A stretch of 64,000 nucleotides of DNA, from contig DJMN01000017.1 in assembly GCA_002435385.1 (NCBI GenBank), positions 62,001 through 126,000 of the forward strand, written 5' to 3'. The notes beneath the pieces are model-generated. The model did not search any database. It worked only from the letters and a program-made list of their open reading frames with translations, and was not told the origin of the DNA. Of the stretch, positions 1 through 14,100 are shown piece after piece. The position numbers and the translations under genes are program-made. How positions within the stretch are numbered: position 1 is the stretch's first letter; each line of letters begins with the position of its first letter. The DNA is from Patescibacteria group bacterium UBA6489. Lineage in GTDB: Bacteria > Patescibacteriota > Gracilibacteria > BD1-5 > UBA6164.

Positions 1-1
1 T

Positions 2-3000
2 GATTTTGAAATTGCAATAACAGATGGTAAATGATATAAGGTAAAGAAATTTTTGACTATGTTTCCTGAAAAGGCTGATAGTGTGGAAATTGAATTATCA
101 CCGAGTATTATTGAAACAGGTAGGGTTTTAACTAGACATTCAGTTTCTGTTTTAGACAAATTTGGGAATTTAGCTTCTTGAGATTTATATGATATAAGTA
201 TTGATATTGATTGAGATGGTGTTACTTTCTATGACGAAGAAAAATTAGAAGAAGTAGACAACATTTCTGTAAAGACTGTAAAGTGATATACAAAGTTTAA
301 TCTTATATCAACAGAGGAAGAGGGGGAAAATGTTTTATCCTTTACTCTTAAAGATTTTTCTTGAGAAGAGATATCTACTGAAACTAAAGAAATTACAACT
401 GTTGAATGAATTTATTTAGAGGCGTCTTCACAAGTTTCTAATGTTTGATGAAAGGAAACAACATTTATTTTAGAAGTAAAAGATAAGGAGTGAGAAATAC
501 TTGAAGATTTTAACTCTATTGCTTATATTGATGTAAATGGTTTGTATTGAAATATAGAAGAATCTTTTGTTGAAATAGAGTCTTGAAAATGAAAATTCAC
601 ATTTATTTCAAATAATTTGGCAGCGAAAGACGTAAAAATTGAATTTTGGGCAGAAGGATTAAATACTATAGATAACAAATTTATTTCAATTTTGCCAGAT
701 GATCCAATGAAGATAGAATTGGTTTTAGATGATAATAATATGGAAGCTGAAGAAGGAAATTATACAAAACTTCAGGCTCAACTTAGAGATAGATATTGAA
801 ATCTTGTTTTTACAGACAGTAATACAAAACTTGTTTTAACTATACCTTCTAATACAGGTTGAACTTCTCCTATTACATGACCAAATAATGAAAATCTAAC
901 AAATCAGCCATATAGAAGTATTAAGGCTGTTAGTAAATGAAAAGTTGATTTTAGTATATATGCTACAATGTACCCTTGAAGATGATATTTTACAGTAGGG
1001 ACAAGTAGTGGTAGTCAAGATTTGAGTAAGAATTATTTTGATTTAATATGACAGTATCCTTTTTCTTGAAGTAAGTTGGAGAGTATAAATTGAATGATTA
1101 GCTGACAAGAGTTAACTGAGAGATGAAAGAAGTTCTTTACAGATGCTTGAGATTATACATTTCAGTCAAAGTTCCAAGATAAAGAGAAGCTTGAATCTGA
1201 TGATAATTTTTTATCTCTTAATGATTCAATTCAAGAAAAGCTAAAAACTTTGTGGGATGAAACTAACAAAAAAACTATATATGGAGTTTCAAAAAATGCT
1301 GGTAATATACAGACATCTTATTATTGGAATAAAAAGGCTTTTTCTTGAAAAAGGTATAATGGTCTTTATTCGGTACTTTTGTGAGCTCCTTATTGAGATA
1401 TTAGTAAGGAAAGTAACTTATCTTCAGATATATTATTTGATAAAGAAAATAGAGCATTAGCAGTGACTTCTATTATGAATGATCCTTATAAGTATGATGA
1501 TGTTATAGCCGTTGATAATAAATGAGCATTGATAAATATGCTTGAGGATGCGACGACTACAACCCAAGATATAAGGTCAGAAATAAATATAGATTCTGAG
1601 GATAGACTTTATATAGATTTATTTAATGATTCCCTAAATACTTATATTTGAAAAGTTTATTATAATTTTCCTGAGGATGGTGTAGAGTTGTTGGATTGTA
1701 AAGAGGATAATATTGAAGATTGTTTAGATAAAGAAAAGACTTCTATAATTTTAGAGTCATTAGATGAAGATAACTTTTCTGTCTATTTAAAAGATTCTAA
1801 TTTGATATTGAGAAATAAGTATGGTAGAGATTCTTTGATAATAGATGAGAGTTGAAAAATAGTTAGAAAATCATGAATTTATTTGGATATTGATGATGGA
1901 AATGAAAAAGATTATTTGGTTTTGCTTGTGAAATCTTGAGAAGATATTATTTGAAGGATACTTTTGAATTTTTCTGATGCAAATATAAATGTAACTAGAA
2001 ATGAGGATACTTTGTCTACAAAGTTAAAGACTTTAAAAAATACAATAGTTCTTTATTTAAAGACAAAATCTTATTGAACTAGACAGATATGAGATAGAGT
2101 TATAGTGTTTTTCTATGATCCTCTTGTTGTTAAAGGAGAATTAGATAGTTTTCATAAAGATAACTTAAATTGAATAGAAAATTATTTAGAAAAAGAATGA
2201 ATTTGATGGTGATGAGAAAATAAATTTTTACTTGCTTTTTCATCTTGAGATAGTGTATGAAAAGCTACTCAAGATTATATGAGTTTTTCAATGATAAATT
2301 TATGAGATCCTGTGCTAAGACTGAAACAAGCACAAAGAACTTTTTTTAATAGTAAAACTAAATTGAAGCATTTTAATTCAAGTCTTTGAACCAAGTTAAA
2401 TAAAGATCCTGTAGAGAATTATGAAGTTTTTGATTATAACAATGACGACAAACTAGATATTTTATTTGTATGAAAGGACAAAAAATTAAAGTTATTAGAA
2501 AATAAAAATATAAGTAATAATTTTGTAGATAAGTGATGATTGGTATATCCTGTTGATATTTGACCAACTAGGCATGTGAAAACTTGAGACTTTTTTGGAG
2601 ATGGCTATGATGATATATTTTTTGTTGATACGGATTGAGATCCTTTTCTATTTAATAATGACGAAAAAGATTTTTCTAGAGTTGAACTTAAAGAGCAGTT
2701 TTCATTGTCATGAACGATTGTTCATGTAGATACTTTTGATATGGATAATGATGGTTATGATGATATAGTTATATTAGATGATTCTTGAGAATTGAATATA
2801 TTTTATTGAGAGAAGAAGGGGGCAGATGAAGAGGTTAATTTTACAAAGTTAAGTGTTTCATGAGATTTTTGAGTGGAATTTGATGATTCTACTACAAATG
2901 ATTGATGGGCTATATATTATGATTGAATTGACCAACAGACATCTGAGGATATAGATACGTATAGATATGAAAATCTTCCATATAGTGTAGAGGGGGCATG

Positions 3001-6000
3001 AAGTGGTGTGTCTATAACTAATAGTACAGAGGTTAATTTAGAGGAAGATATTTCTACTAGTTCTAGCCAAACGACTTTTATAAAGAGTGAATATAGTACT
3101 AACTTATCTCTTGAAAAAACTTATACTGATAAAAATTGAGGATTTTTACAGGCTGGTGATGTAGTTGATTTGGAAATAAAATTAAAGGCTAATAGTAAAT
3201 TGGATGATGTTGCTGTTATGTATGATATTCCAAATAATTTTAAATCAAAGACAGAGTTAGAATTAGAGGGAGAATGAAAAACAGTGAATATTTGAAATGG
3301 TGCTGGTATGTATAAAGGTGTAATTGATGGTTTTTCTATGACAAGTTGAGAAGAATTGGTGTTAAAACAAGAGTTAGAAATGCTGCCTATGGTTTATTGA
3401 GAAATGCAGGTTTGATTATATGAATCTTCAGGGTCTTTAGCAGATGATGAGTATTGAGATATAATATTGAAGGATAGTAATAAAAATAAATGAGGAAGTG
3501 CAACTTTTTATGAATCAACATCTGCTAGAGCTTACTTTAAAACAACTATTTCTCCTTGAGATAATAGTGAGGATTGAGGTCAAGAGGCAAGATCGTGTAA
3601 TTGATTATTAGCAGCGGATAATTTAACTTCTAATTTATTGTTAGCACAGGCATGAACTAAAACTGGAACTGGTTCTAAGAAGGAAACTATTGTAAATATG
3701 CCATGACTTTTAGATAAGATATCTAAGGATAGTACAGGTTCGATTGATCCTAAAACGGGTGAAGGGACATGAAATTATTTACCAGATTATTTAGATGAAG
3801 CTTTAGGTGGTATATTAGATGGTAGTTGAGAAGCTTTACCTTATGAGCAAATGAAAATAGATGATTTTGAGGAAGTTGCAACTGAGTCAATAGATATTAC
3901 AACTACTGATTATGATTGTGACTGTATTCCTTGATGAGAGGAGAAGGGAATACAAGTAGCTGATGATCGGTGTCCTAGTTTTGATGAATCTTCAGATACT
4001 TTCTCTGCTATTACATCTTGTGAGAATCCTTTTTTTAGGAGATGTACTGCTATGGTTGTTGATTGAGAGTATTGAAAATATATATGAGTTCATCATGGAA
4101 GGCCTATCTTTCGTTTTAGTAAAGAATGAGGTGAGTATTGTGAATGATGATCTTGTACTGTTGAATTAGAATGTAGTGATTGAGTGAAAAAATTTACAGT
4201 TGATGCTACATGAGTTGAAACAATGTATTCAGATTGATTTCGGTGGAATCCTATTTCTACAGTAATGAAAATGGAGGTTTATTTACCTTATAGTTATGAG
4301 AAACGTATCTATGCTCCTATTGATAATCGTTTTCATGAATATCACTTTGAGCAGGTAACAAAAGATTTAGATGCATCTTCAAGTGATGCATTACAAAAAT
4401 TAGCAGAAAAGCTTGTTGATATGGGGTATGATGCTTGTGCTTATGAAGAAGAAGATGGATTCGTAGATAAAATTAATGTAAATGGAGAAGTATTTGATGT
4501 AATTGATTGAGATCAATGGAAACAGGATCAGTATGAAACGATGAAAAGTATGGATGTATGAGAAGATGTTATGGCTTGTTGAGAGAGTAAATTTAAATGT
4601 CAGATACATACATGAGATGGTTGTAATACTTCTGCTGATGCGTGTGGGGGAAAAATGGCATTACCTAAATCTTGTGAGGATATAGAGTGGTTAGATGGGG
4701 ATATATGTGATCGGGAGGTTACTTCGGACTTACAGGTATCATTAAATGAAGCCTTTATAACCTTAGATCAGACCATAACTTCAGATTTAGCTTCTCAGAC
4801 AAATTGAGATAATTGAACTGTTGCAAATCCTTGGATTATTTTTGCTCATGATTGTCAATGGTATGGTAAAACATTTGAACGGATGAGACCTAACCAAACA
4901 AGCAAACAATTGAAAGCTGTTGCTTGAGATCATATGAAGGAGCTTGTTGAAACTTGTTGGAAACCTATTCCATGAGAAACATATGGTTTTATGGTTAGTG
5001 GCTTGGTTAGAATGTGAGCTTCTAATTCTGAAGTTAGGTCTGAAATAGATTGGTGAATACGGGATCCAGAAGCTTGAACTTTTGATGAGCCTGTTCAAAC
5101 GGCGGAAAACAATCCAAGAGCAATTTGAAAAGGAGAATTTATGTCAACTACAAAGTGATTTGATAATCTTGATAATCAGATTGATGCTGTTTCAGAGGTT
5201 ATAGACAATATACTTGAATGATTTAGTTGTGGTTTTGGATGATGTATATCAACACCTCTTAATTGGGCTCCGTTGGCTCCTTGAGGTGATCCTGTTATGT
5301 TTTGAGAACCTGTATGAGATTGATTTAAAATAGATGAGTGAATACCTGTTTTTTCTGCTTTGACTCATGTTCAATTATGATACTATTGTTGACCTTTTGT
5401 TTGGCCTCCTTCTCCTTTAAAAAAGTGAGGTTCATGTGTTGGTTGATTAGGAGCATGATGACGGCTTTGAACTGATAATGATGCTGATTTTCTTAGATTG
5501 TATTTGACACCAACTTTAACTGGAGCTATGTGAATGGCACTTTGTTTTTGATCTCCAGCCAAGGATTTTTGAAAAGATCCTCCAGAATGAGAGCATCCTA
5601 TACTTATGTGATGAAATTGTATAGTCTTAGCTTATCCTTTCTTTGGATGTGATTGAGATAGTACTGGAGAGCCTAATTCTATGGGATATCCTAAAGTTGA
5701 TGCATCTGGTGATTTTTCTACTATAAATTGAAATGCTGATGAGGATACTGATAAGACAGGAAAATGATATGATAAATCTTGAAGGGGACCTCTTGTTAAG
5801 ATTTGAAATTCTAGTACTGGAGTAATGGATGCTAGTGTTTCTGTTGATGCTCAGGCTTTAATAAATGGAGATTTCAGTGCTGATCCTATCAAGATAGAAC
5901 TAGAAAGTATAAAGTGATTTCCCGAGTTTTTAATGGATTGGGTTGATAGACAAGTTAAGGAAATAGTAGACAAGATTACTAATCTTCCGACAATTTATGT

Positions 6001-9000
6001 TGTATTACCTGATTTTAGTTGAATATTTGATGATTGATGGAATAACTTTAAAGATAGTTTGTCTAGTTTTACAGATGATTATGAAAAGAAAACTACAGAA
6101 GAAAAAGAGAAAATAGATAAAGAAATAGATGAATTAAATAAACAATATAAATGACTTGATTGTGATTGAGATGATTCTCTAAAATGTCTTAGTTTAGATG
6201 TTGCTTTGGGTAAAAGTAGGATTCAAAGAAATTATGGTATAACAGAATCTGTGTCTTGAATAAAAACTGTTTATGAATTCTTAGGAAGTATCCCTTTAGT
6301 TAGAGTTAAAAGAGAGGTTGTTGATATAAACATACCTATGGTAGATCAAACTACTATAAATAGAGTAGAAAAAGATCGGGAAAATAAAGTTCAAAGACGG
6401 AAGTCTGAATTAAGCAGTCTTGAGGATGGTTCGGCTATTCATACTAATTTTTTAGAGCTTATCAATTCAGTAGAGAGAAATATAGAGATAATAGAAGAAT
6501 ATAAAAATATTCCAAGGGAGATTAATAAGTTAATGAGTATAAAGGAAAGGCGGTTAAATCAAATTTTAGATAATATAAATAATGCTTTTTATGTATTATT
6601 ACAATGGATTCCTGAAAATTGAGAAAGATTTAAGGCTTGGGTAGAGTTGTATGTTCTTATAAAATCTATTCTAAAAACTTGGCAGCTTTTTGTAGATGTG
6701 TTTAATGATTATGATGCAGAGTGTCATGTTTGTAAAAATGAGAGGCATGATACTTTTGGACGGATTGTAAAACTTGTTAGCATGATGGTTCCTGAAGTTC
6801 CTATAATAGAATTTCCAAAGTGGCCAGATATAGTTATAGATTTACATAATATAAAAGCTTGATTAACTATTTATCTGCCAGATTTTGATCCAAATTTTAG
6901 ACCTATTGTTTTGCCTTTGTTACCTGATATAGATGTAAATGCTGATGTTAAGTTACCTGTAATTCCAGAATTACCAAGGTTTGAATTGCCTACTTTACCT
7001 GATATTCCAGTATTACCAGAAATTGATTTACCTGATTTACCACCACCTCCAACAATTCCAAAATTGTATGGTTCTGTGGAAATTGTATTAAAAATAGTGA
7101 AACTTATTTTAAAAATAAAGTGTTTAAAGAATAATTTTCCGTTTTTTCCAGAGCATAAAGCTGGTGACCAAATAGCCTTTCTTACAGAGAGACAATGATA
7201 TTTACCTATAGATTTTATAGATGTTTCGTATCCTAATTTTTCTTATTCATTTGTTGATGTAATAAAACTTACAACTTATGTTAATTTGGAATTTGAAACA
7301 GACTTTATAACTGAAATGGTAGAGAATGTTGTTCAGCCGTTGAATGTGTTTACAAATGATGTTGTAAATATGTTTGATTATAGTGTAAAGGACATAGATG
7401 TTCAGGTTGATATTGATACCACAAATTCAACTTCAATGAGTCCTAAGGATAGATTTGATAATACTATGTTCAAATTAGCAAAGGTTGTTTCTACTGGTAT
7501 AGAAGATATGGTTGTTTATATGCAGGAAAATAAAGATGTTACATTATCAAATGATGAATTTATAGATTATATAAATTTTCAATTAGCATCTGAATATGTT
7601 ACAAAAGATAAAGAATTAGATAAAATAAGAGATGTATGGAAATATGTTTGAAATATAAATTATTCAAAAGAAGACAAAATTATAAAAGAGTTAACTGATA
7701 ATGCTAACAAAAAATGGAATACAGTTAGAACTATTATTGATTTAGAGAAAGAAAAAAATACTAATGTGATGAGTCAGATTAAAGAGTTGACAAGTGGACA
7801 AATGATGAAGCAAATAGATTTTGATGATTATAGTGTAGATGTTGATTGATATAATAGTTTGTTGGATAGATATAATCAAGGTTTTTATGAATCTGCTGTT
7901 AGATTAAGTAATATTTGAAAATATGAATCTGAAGAATCTGCTTATCTTAAAGAGGAAGGTAAAAAAATAACAGATGCTGTAAGTAGTTGAGTTGATAGTG
8001 TTATGCAAGATGTAGAAAATGTGGAAGATTTGTTAGCTATAGATTATAAGACTTATGATGAAACAGATTTTTCTGTTTTTCCTCCAAGTATGAATACACC
8101 TGAAAAAATAAGAGAGGAATGATTTGAGACGTTAAGTTGATCTTATTTCTATAATTATAAATGAATATATATAACTCAAGAAGATACTAGTTATAATTTA
8201 TTTGATTATTTAGATGAGTTTGAATGAGATGAGCCTAGTTTAAATATAGATGTTGATGGAGATGGGGATAATGATATAATTTATTTAATGAAAGGAAATC
8301 TTTATTTTAAAGAGAATCTTAAAGAAGATCCTGATAGAGTTTTCTTAACTTTGCCTCCTTTAGTTCTTGATTCAGATGACAATAAGTTTTATAATTGAGA
8401 TATATTTTATGAAGCTGTTAATTGATTTAATGAAATTAGTGTTAGTAATTCATATATAAATGCCAATTTTGCTAAGCCGTTGAATTCTTTGGTTAATAAT
8501 TTTAGGTTAGAATTTTATCCAATAGTAGATAAACTTGTAAATAAAGATAATAATGATTATGTTCCTGAGGATATAAAACAGTCTGTGATAGATGCTTTTG
8601 CAAATACAAGTGATTCTACTTTGGAAGAGGAGGAAGATAATTATAAAATAAGAAAAAATCTAGCATATATAGATTATGTTTGAAATAATGTTCCTGATGT
8701 TGAGTTAGTAACTAATGATATAAAAAACATAAAAGATGATTTAGAGGAAAATAAGGCTGTAGTTTTGACTGCTTGAAAGAAGTTATATTCATGACAAAAT
8801 AGTTTTTATATGGAATATTTTACATGATCTTTGGATAGAATAAAGGATGTTGATATGGATTCTTTCACTTGAGTTTTAGAAATGGTTGTAGGTAAATATT
8901 CTAATATAGAATTTGATGAGAAAATAAATATTATAGGGCTAACTGGAGATGCTTATTTAGAAATTGATTCAGAGGTTGTTCTTAAATGAATAAAGGATGA

Positions 9001-10618
9001 ATTAGAGGAAGAGCCATTTGTTGAGGTTCCTAAGTGGACAAATTTGTATTCTCCAGATGAGGATGTTGATGTGGATTACCATACTATGGATTCAACAGAA
9101 ATAATGACATTAACGATTGAAAAATGAGAATATATAGAGCTTGATGAGGATGTCAGAATAACAGGGGTAACAGGAGAGGTCTATGTTGAAACTGATTGAA
9201 GAACTAGACTTGTTTGACAGGATATTGCTGAATATATATGAAAACCTTTATTGCCTTGAGCAATTATTAAGGTAGATTCGGAAGAAAATAACTTTACAGA
9301 GTCTTCTCATATAGACATAAATTATTATGATGAATCAAAAATGGAGATTGATGTAAGAGATATTGATTATTATGAGCTTTATGAATTAGCAAGTAGTACT
9401 GATACCTATTCTATAAGGTCTAATCTGGCGAATGATTTCTATTATGCAAGGATAAAGGCATTTAAAGATGATATATATTGAACTCCTTCAAAACAGATCT
9501 TATTATCACCTCAAAAGGAAGCTGATGATAAAGCTCCAGAGTGGGATTTTAATGAGGATATAAACGTTCCTATAAATAGAATTGGGGAGTATGATTTTAC
9601 TTCAAGTATTTATGAAAATTCTGGGATTTGAAATATAGAGGAATTATATGTAGATTTTGATTTAGATGAAGATAGTGATGGAGATGGTATTACAGATAAT
9701 GATAACGATAATTTAGAAAATAATGTAAATCCTATTATTAATATTAATTTAGAAAATACAGGAAGTATAATTAAGGAAAAAGATAAAATTGCTTTAGAGT
9801 TTGGTCCTTATGATGATGTTGAGGAAAGGCAAATTAGAATTATGGCAAAAGATAATAATAATAATGTTTGATATGTTGATTTGAATTTTAGGGTTTATGC
9901 TCCTGATTTATCTATAACAAGTATAAATAATAATTTAATAGAGTGAGAAATAAAAGAACCTTTATGAACTGAGTCTATAGGTTTTTATAGAATTAGATTT
10001 TGAGAAGAAGAGAGGTTAACTAGTGCTAGTGGCTCAGAACTTGTTTATTCTGATGAAGAAGGAAAATTTGAATTTGATATTTGAAATACTGCTTCTTGAG
10101 TAGTTCTAACACATAGTTGAGAGACAATAGCCGAGATTAATGAATATACTTGAAAAATAAAAGTATTTGATGAGTGAAAAACATATATTGATGTTGATGA
10201 ACCTAGTTTTGTATCATCTCCTGAAATATCTATTATTTATGATTGAAATAAATTGTTTACAGAAAAATTGGATTTATCGGATACTTATGAAATAAATGTT
10301 GTGGATAGTTTTGATGATGTGATTTCAGAATGAATTTACGTAAAATTAGAAGATAAGGTTAATTATAATTATTATAAAGTATGACTTTGAATTCCTTATA
10401 ATCCTTGAGCATTTGTATTGTATGATAATATGGATAATAATAAAAAGTCTTTATTTACTTTGCTTATGGATGGTAAAATCCTTGTAGATAATTCTAATTT
10501 TGATATAAGGTATGCTTATTATTGAGATTATATAGTTTATAGTATATATAATACTGTTTATAAAAAAGAGATTGCTCAAATTCTTGTTAGAGTTGAGGGG
10601 AATTATGTTGTTGAGTAG
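2..10618 (+). CDS. Giant cell-surface protein, 5'-truncated by the window (3,538 residues visible)
   Basis: The frame is open from the first bases to a TAG when TGA is read as Gly; the true start lies upstream, so no signal peptide can be seen. Residue numbers count from the window edge. Around 220-260 there is an Ig/invasin-like stretch (KLQAQLRDRYGNL). Around 810-940 there are three FG-GAP/VCBS-like units (NNDDKLDILFV, GDGYDDIFFVD, DNDGYDDIVILDD), and one more near 2755 (DVDGDGDNDIIYL). A Leu-Pro-rich segment (LPxLPxIP) spans about 2304-2356, and a calcium-binding TSP3-like run (DSDGDGITDNDND) lies near 3222. Two related units near 8.93 and 9.15 kb (IIGLTGDAYLE and ITGVTGEVYVE) point to internal duplication. 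Several Cys-rich patches occur. FG-GAP and TSP3 motifs are typical of extracellular adhesins, so an attachment role is inferred; no enzymatic motif was recognised. A terminator follows the stop. Confidence 0.85.
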
Positions 10619-10620
10619 GG

Positions 10621-10662
10621 ACCTCACCCCCTAACTCCCTCTCCTTTAAGAAATGGGGAAGT
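10621..10662. repeat. C-rich short repeat element, copy 1
   Basis: This is the C-rich sequence CCTCACCCCCTAACTCCCTC followed by TCCTTTAAGAAATGGGGAAG. In a genome this AT-rich such a C-run is out of character. A near copy in the opposite orientation lies inside the next gene at 12253-12294, which shows that the element is dispersed. Confidence 0.65.
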
Positions 10663-10680
10663 TGCAAGGAGTTACTTTTA

Positions 10681-10723
10681 CAAAAAAAGCATTTTGAAAT
10701 TATTTTCAGGGTGCTTTTTTGTT
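10681..10723 (+). terminator. Rho-independent terminator after the giant surface protein gene
   Basis: An A-run leads into AAAAAAGCA, then an inner partly paired segment, then TGCTTTTTTG. The outer arms pair perfectly and end in a T-run. It lies about 60 bases after the TAG stop. Confidence 0.65.
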
Positions 10724-10750
10724 AAACTGATCGTATAGATAAGATATTAT

Positions 10751-10855
10751 GTGTACTAAGATATGAATCCATCACCTCGTTCCTCGGTACTTTACCCCAG
10801 GGCATCCTCTCTTGCTTCGCAATTCACCTTACCTTTGCAAAAGGAAGAAATTTTT
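10751..10855. repeat. Dispersed intergenic repeat, full-length copy
   Basis: It runs from GTGTACTAAGATATGAATCC through the core CTTGCTTCGCAATTCACCTT to AAAAGGAAGAAATTTTT. The core and right end recur at 33064-33137. Both ends, without the core, recur inverted at 35342-35406. It is GC-richer than its surroundings and has no coding potential. Confidence 0.7.
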
Positions 10856-11130
10856 AATATGTAGACATAAAAAATGTTGTCTATATAAGAAAGGTTAAAT
10901 TATGTTTATTTTATGCTAAAATATGATGTAGTTATAGAAGATAAAGATAAATAAAAATTTTCAAAAAACTGTCTATAAAGCGAAAAAGTCTATGAAAAAG
11001 TTTTGACTTTGGGAGAAAAAGTTATAGCTTTGAGTAGTTTAGTAGTTATATAATCCATTAGCAATAAAGGAAGGAGGCTACAAGGTTATGGAATATAACA
11101 AAAAAATTTTACTTTATTTATTTATTATTT

Positions 11131-14100
11131 ATGAAAGGGGCTAAAAGGTTTGTTTCGATAGTGTTACTAAATACATTGTTACTAACAAGCAATTCAGTAT
11201 GATTGCTTCAAATTACATCAGCATATACATGAGAAAGTTCAACTTGAACAGTTTTAGAATGAGAATGACAGGCAATCTGTTACAATAATAAGACATATTA
11301 TTTAGATTCTGATTCAGAGATGTTGGAGGAATTTGTAAATTTAGGAGGAAAGTTGGGAGAATGTTGAAGTGAGGTAAATGAGATAAGTGAGATAAAAGAC
11401 GAAAGATTAAAGACTAATGGTAAAGATGATAAGAGCTTAAATGCAAAAGATAAAAGAGAAGAGTTACTAACCTGAAGTACAGAACCAACTTCAAAAAAAA
11501 TAACCATCTGCCACAACTGAAAAACTCTGGAAATAAGCCAAAATGCACTTAGCAGCCATTTACAACATAACGATACTATTTGAGCCTGCAATGAAAATTC
11601 AGAGAAGAAAGACGAAAGCTGAAAGAAGAAAGAATCAGGGTGTCAACGGATAGACCAATACGGACGCAGTAAATGAGATGCCAAGAATAATAATGGGTGG
11701 TATAAAGATGTCATAAAATGAGAAGAAATAGAGTTATACAAAATATGTTCTGATTCATGAGAAGAGGCAAAAAATAATAAAAAAGTATATACATTAGAAA
11801 AACCACATCCATGATGTGCTAAAATAAATGAGCAAATAAAGAAGAGGCAAGAAAAAGGCTTCACACCAAAATGAATAATGATGAAGATTTTTAACTGTGA
11901 ACACTATCATACACCATATCCTCAAAAAATATCAATACCCTGACTAGAAGAATTAGAAGAAAAACTAAAAGCTACAGGTTCAGTACAAGTGAATAATGAT
12001 AATCTATTTACAGAAGATCAAAATGTAATGCTGACATTAAGTCCAACAGAACAACCAATACAAATAAGAGTGAGTATTGATAACACCAACTGGACAGACT
12101 GGAAAAGCTATGAACCTGTTATCCCATATATCATAGAAAACAATACCTCAGGTATTAAAAAAATATATGTACAATATGATTATTGAACAAACACTGAAAC
12201 AGAATACGATGCCATAATCCTAGCTCCAAAATATGATGCCGAGTACAGTATTCTTTCCCCATCTCCTGTAGGAGAGGGGGCTAGGGGGTGAAGTTATACA
12301 GAACCACAATACCAATCAAACAAAAATTACAAATTCACAATAAAAGCTATAAATAAAGGTTCATTAACTTGGAATCCTAGTGACCCACAATATCCTGTCC
12401 AATTAAGATATAAAATACTAGACAATAGTAATCAAGAAATCACAACACAAACCACAAATTTTTGAATATTACCCCAAGAAACTCCATATTTGCATTCAAC
12501 AGAAATCCCTATAATTGTACACTTGCCTGAAAATTATACATGAACTGCAAAAATAGTATTTTCATTAGAACATTGGGGACAAACAGATTTTGAACAGGTA
12601 TGAGTAGAACCACTAGTTCAAAATATAACAATACAACCATCAGAAGAAGTTCAAAGACAAAAATTGATAAATACCCAAAGCCTACCTATGGGTATTTGAG
12701 AATACACTAGTCTAGAAAATCAGCCAATTCCAGATGTTGCCACAGTTTGTCAGTCAAGAGAAATGCTGTATCACCTAAATGATGCACAAGATACATTTAC
12801 GATACAATATTCAGTACCATTTTGAAGAAGTATTCATACTCCACATATTTATGATATACGGACAGATGTAGATGATTCAACGACAGCTTTTTATGAACTA
12901 GACTATAGTGAATATGTAAATGATAATGAAAAATATTATCTATACTATGATTCAGCGGAAGAATCTGAGCTATGTGCTATAGAAAGAGACCAATTTCCAA
13001 CAGCAAGACCATGTGATGAGATCTATCCAGATACACAAAACATTTCAGATTCTCAATGTATTGATTTAGCTAAAGCTACATCTAGAAAATGGATGAGTTG
13101 ATACAAGGATGGAAGTTTTGAACCTCTAAATCCAGTAAACAGAGTTGAGTTTGCAAAAATGATAACATGAGCAGCAAGCTTGCCATTGTCAGAGTACAAC
13201 ATGTCAATTCCAGATGTAATAGCAACAGAGTGGTATGCTACATATGTTCAAGCGGTACTACAACAATGAGCAATGAGCCTAACAAACTGAAACTTCTATC
13301 CTGCAGACTATGTAAACTTTGAAGATGCAGTAGAAATGGTAATGAAAACATTCAACTTCAATATACAAAATGAATGTAACTATACCCAAATTTACCCAAC
13401 AAATTGATATATCTGAGCAGCACTATTCTATTGAATAATTGGGAAAGGTGATATAAAAACAGGAGATGTAGACAGAATAACAGCAACATCAATGATGGTA
13501 GTAGCAGAGAGCCAAAAAGCTAATCTGTCATCAAGTACACAAGTGTGTCCTAATAGTAAGGAAGATAAATTTCAAAATGAAATAAGACAAATATGTTGAG
13601 AAGATAAACCAGTGACACTTTCAACAACATCAGATTTAGAAGAAAATGGAATGACACTGACAAACTGAACCCAAGTAGAAATATTATCAGAAAGTACAAC
13701 AGTAACAAAAGTAAAAGAAATATCTACAGGAACTATAGGATATGTATTAAATACTCAACTAACAGACAATTGTACAATACCTACACCAGTAGAACCATTG
13801 AATACACCAACAGGAAAACAAGTAGTGATATCAAGTCCAGTATGAATTTATGGACATATATTAGCAAATGTAACAAGTGAAATATTCGATTATAACAAAG
13901 ATGGAGAATCAAACAAAAATGATGTAATTCCGTATAATACAGTACTAGAAGTATTGAAAACAGAATGAAATTGGTTTTATGTACAACTACCAGACCAAAG
14001 AACAGCATGGATCTTTAATGGATTTGTGATAACTTGACCAGAGGTACCAGTAGACATAACAACACCAAAAGAAACAGCAACTATTTCTTGGGCTCATAAT

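Larger units (their letters stand above)
10619..11130. other. Intergenic region with two repeat elements and a terminator
   Basis: About 510 bases with no convincing ORF between two large surface-protein genes. It holds a C-rich repeat directly after the stop codon, a hairpin terminator, and a full-length copy of a dispersed repeat also found near 33.1 and 35.4 kb. The remaining AT-rich part should carry the promoter and ribosome binding site of the next gene, but no clear -35/-10 pair stands out. A sequence similar to one beside the 33 kb repeat (ATAAAGGAAGGAG, near 11065) follows. Confidence 0.7.

Noticed and set aside
617..9000. Many short ORFs that look like separate genes or pseudogene fragments in the giant surface protein
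   Set aside because: All lie in the same frame, separated only by TGA, which is a Gly codon here; they are pieces of one protein.
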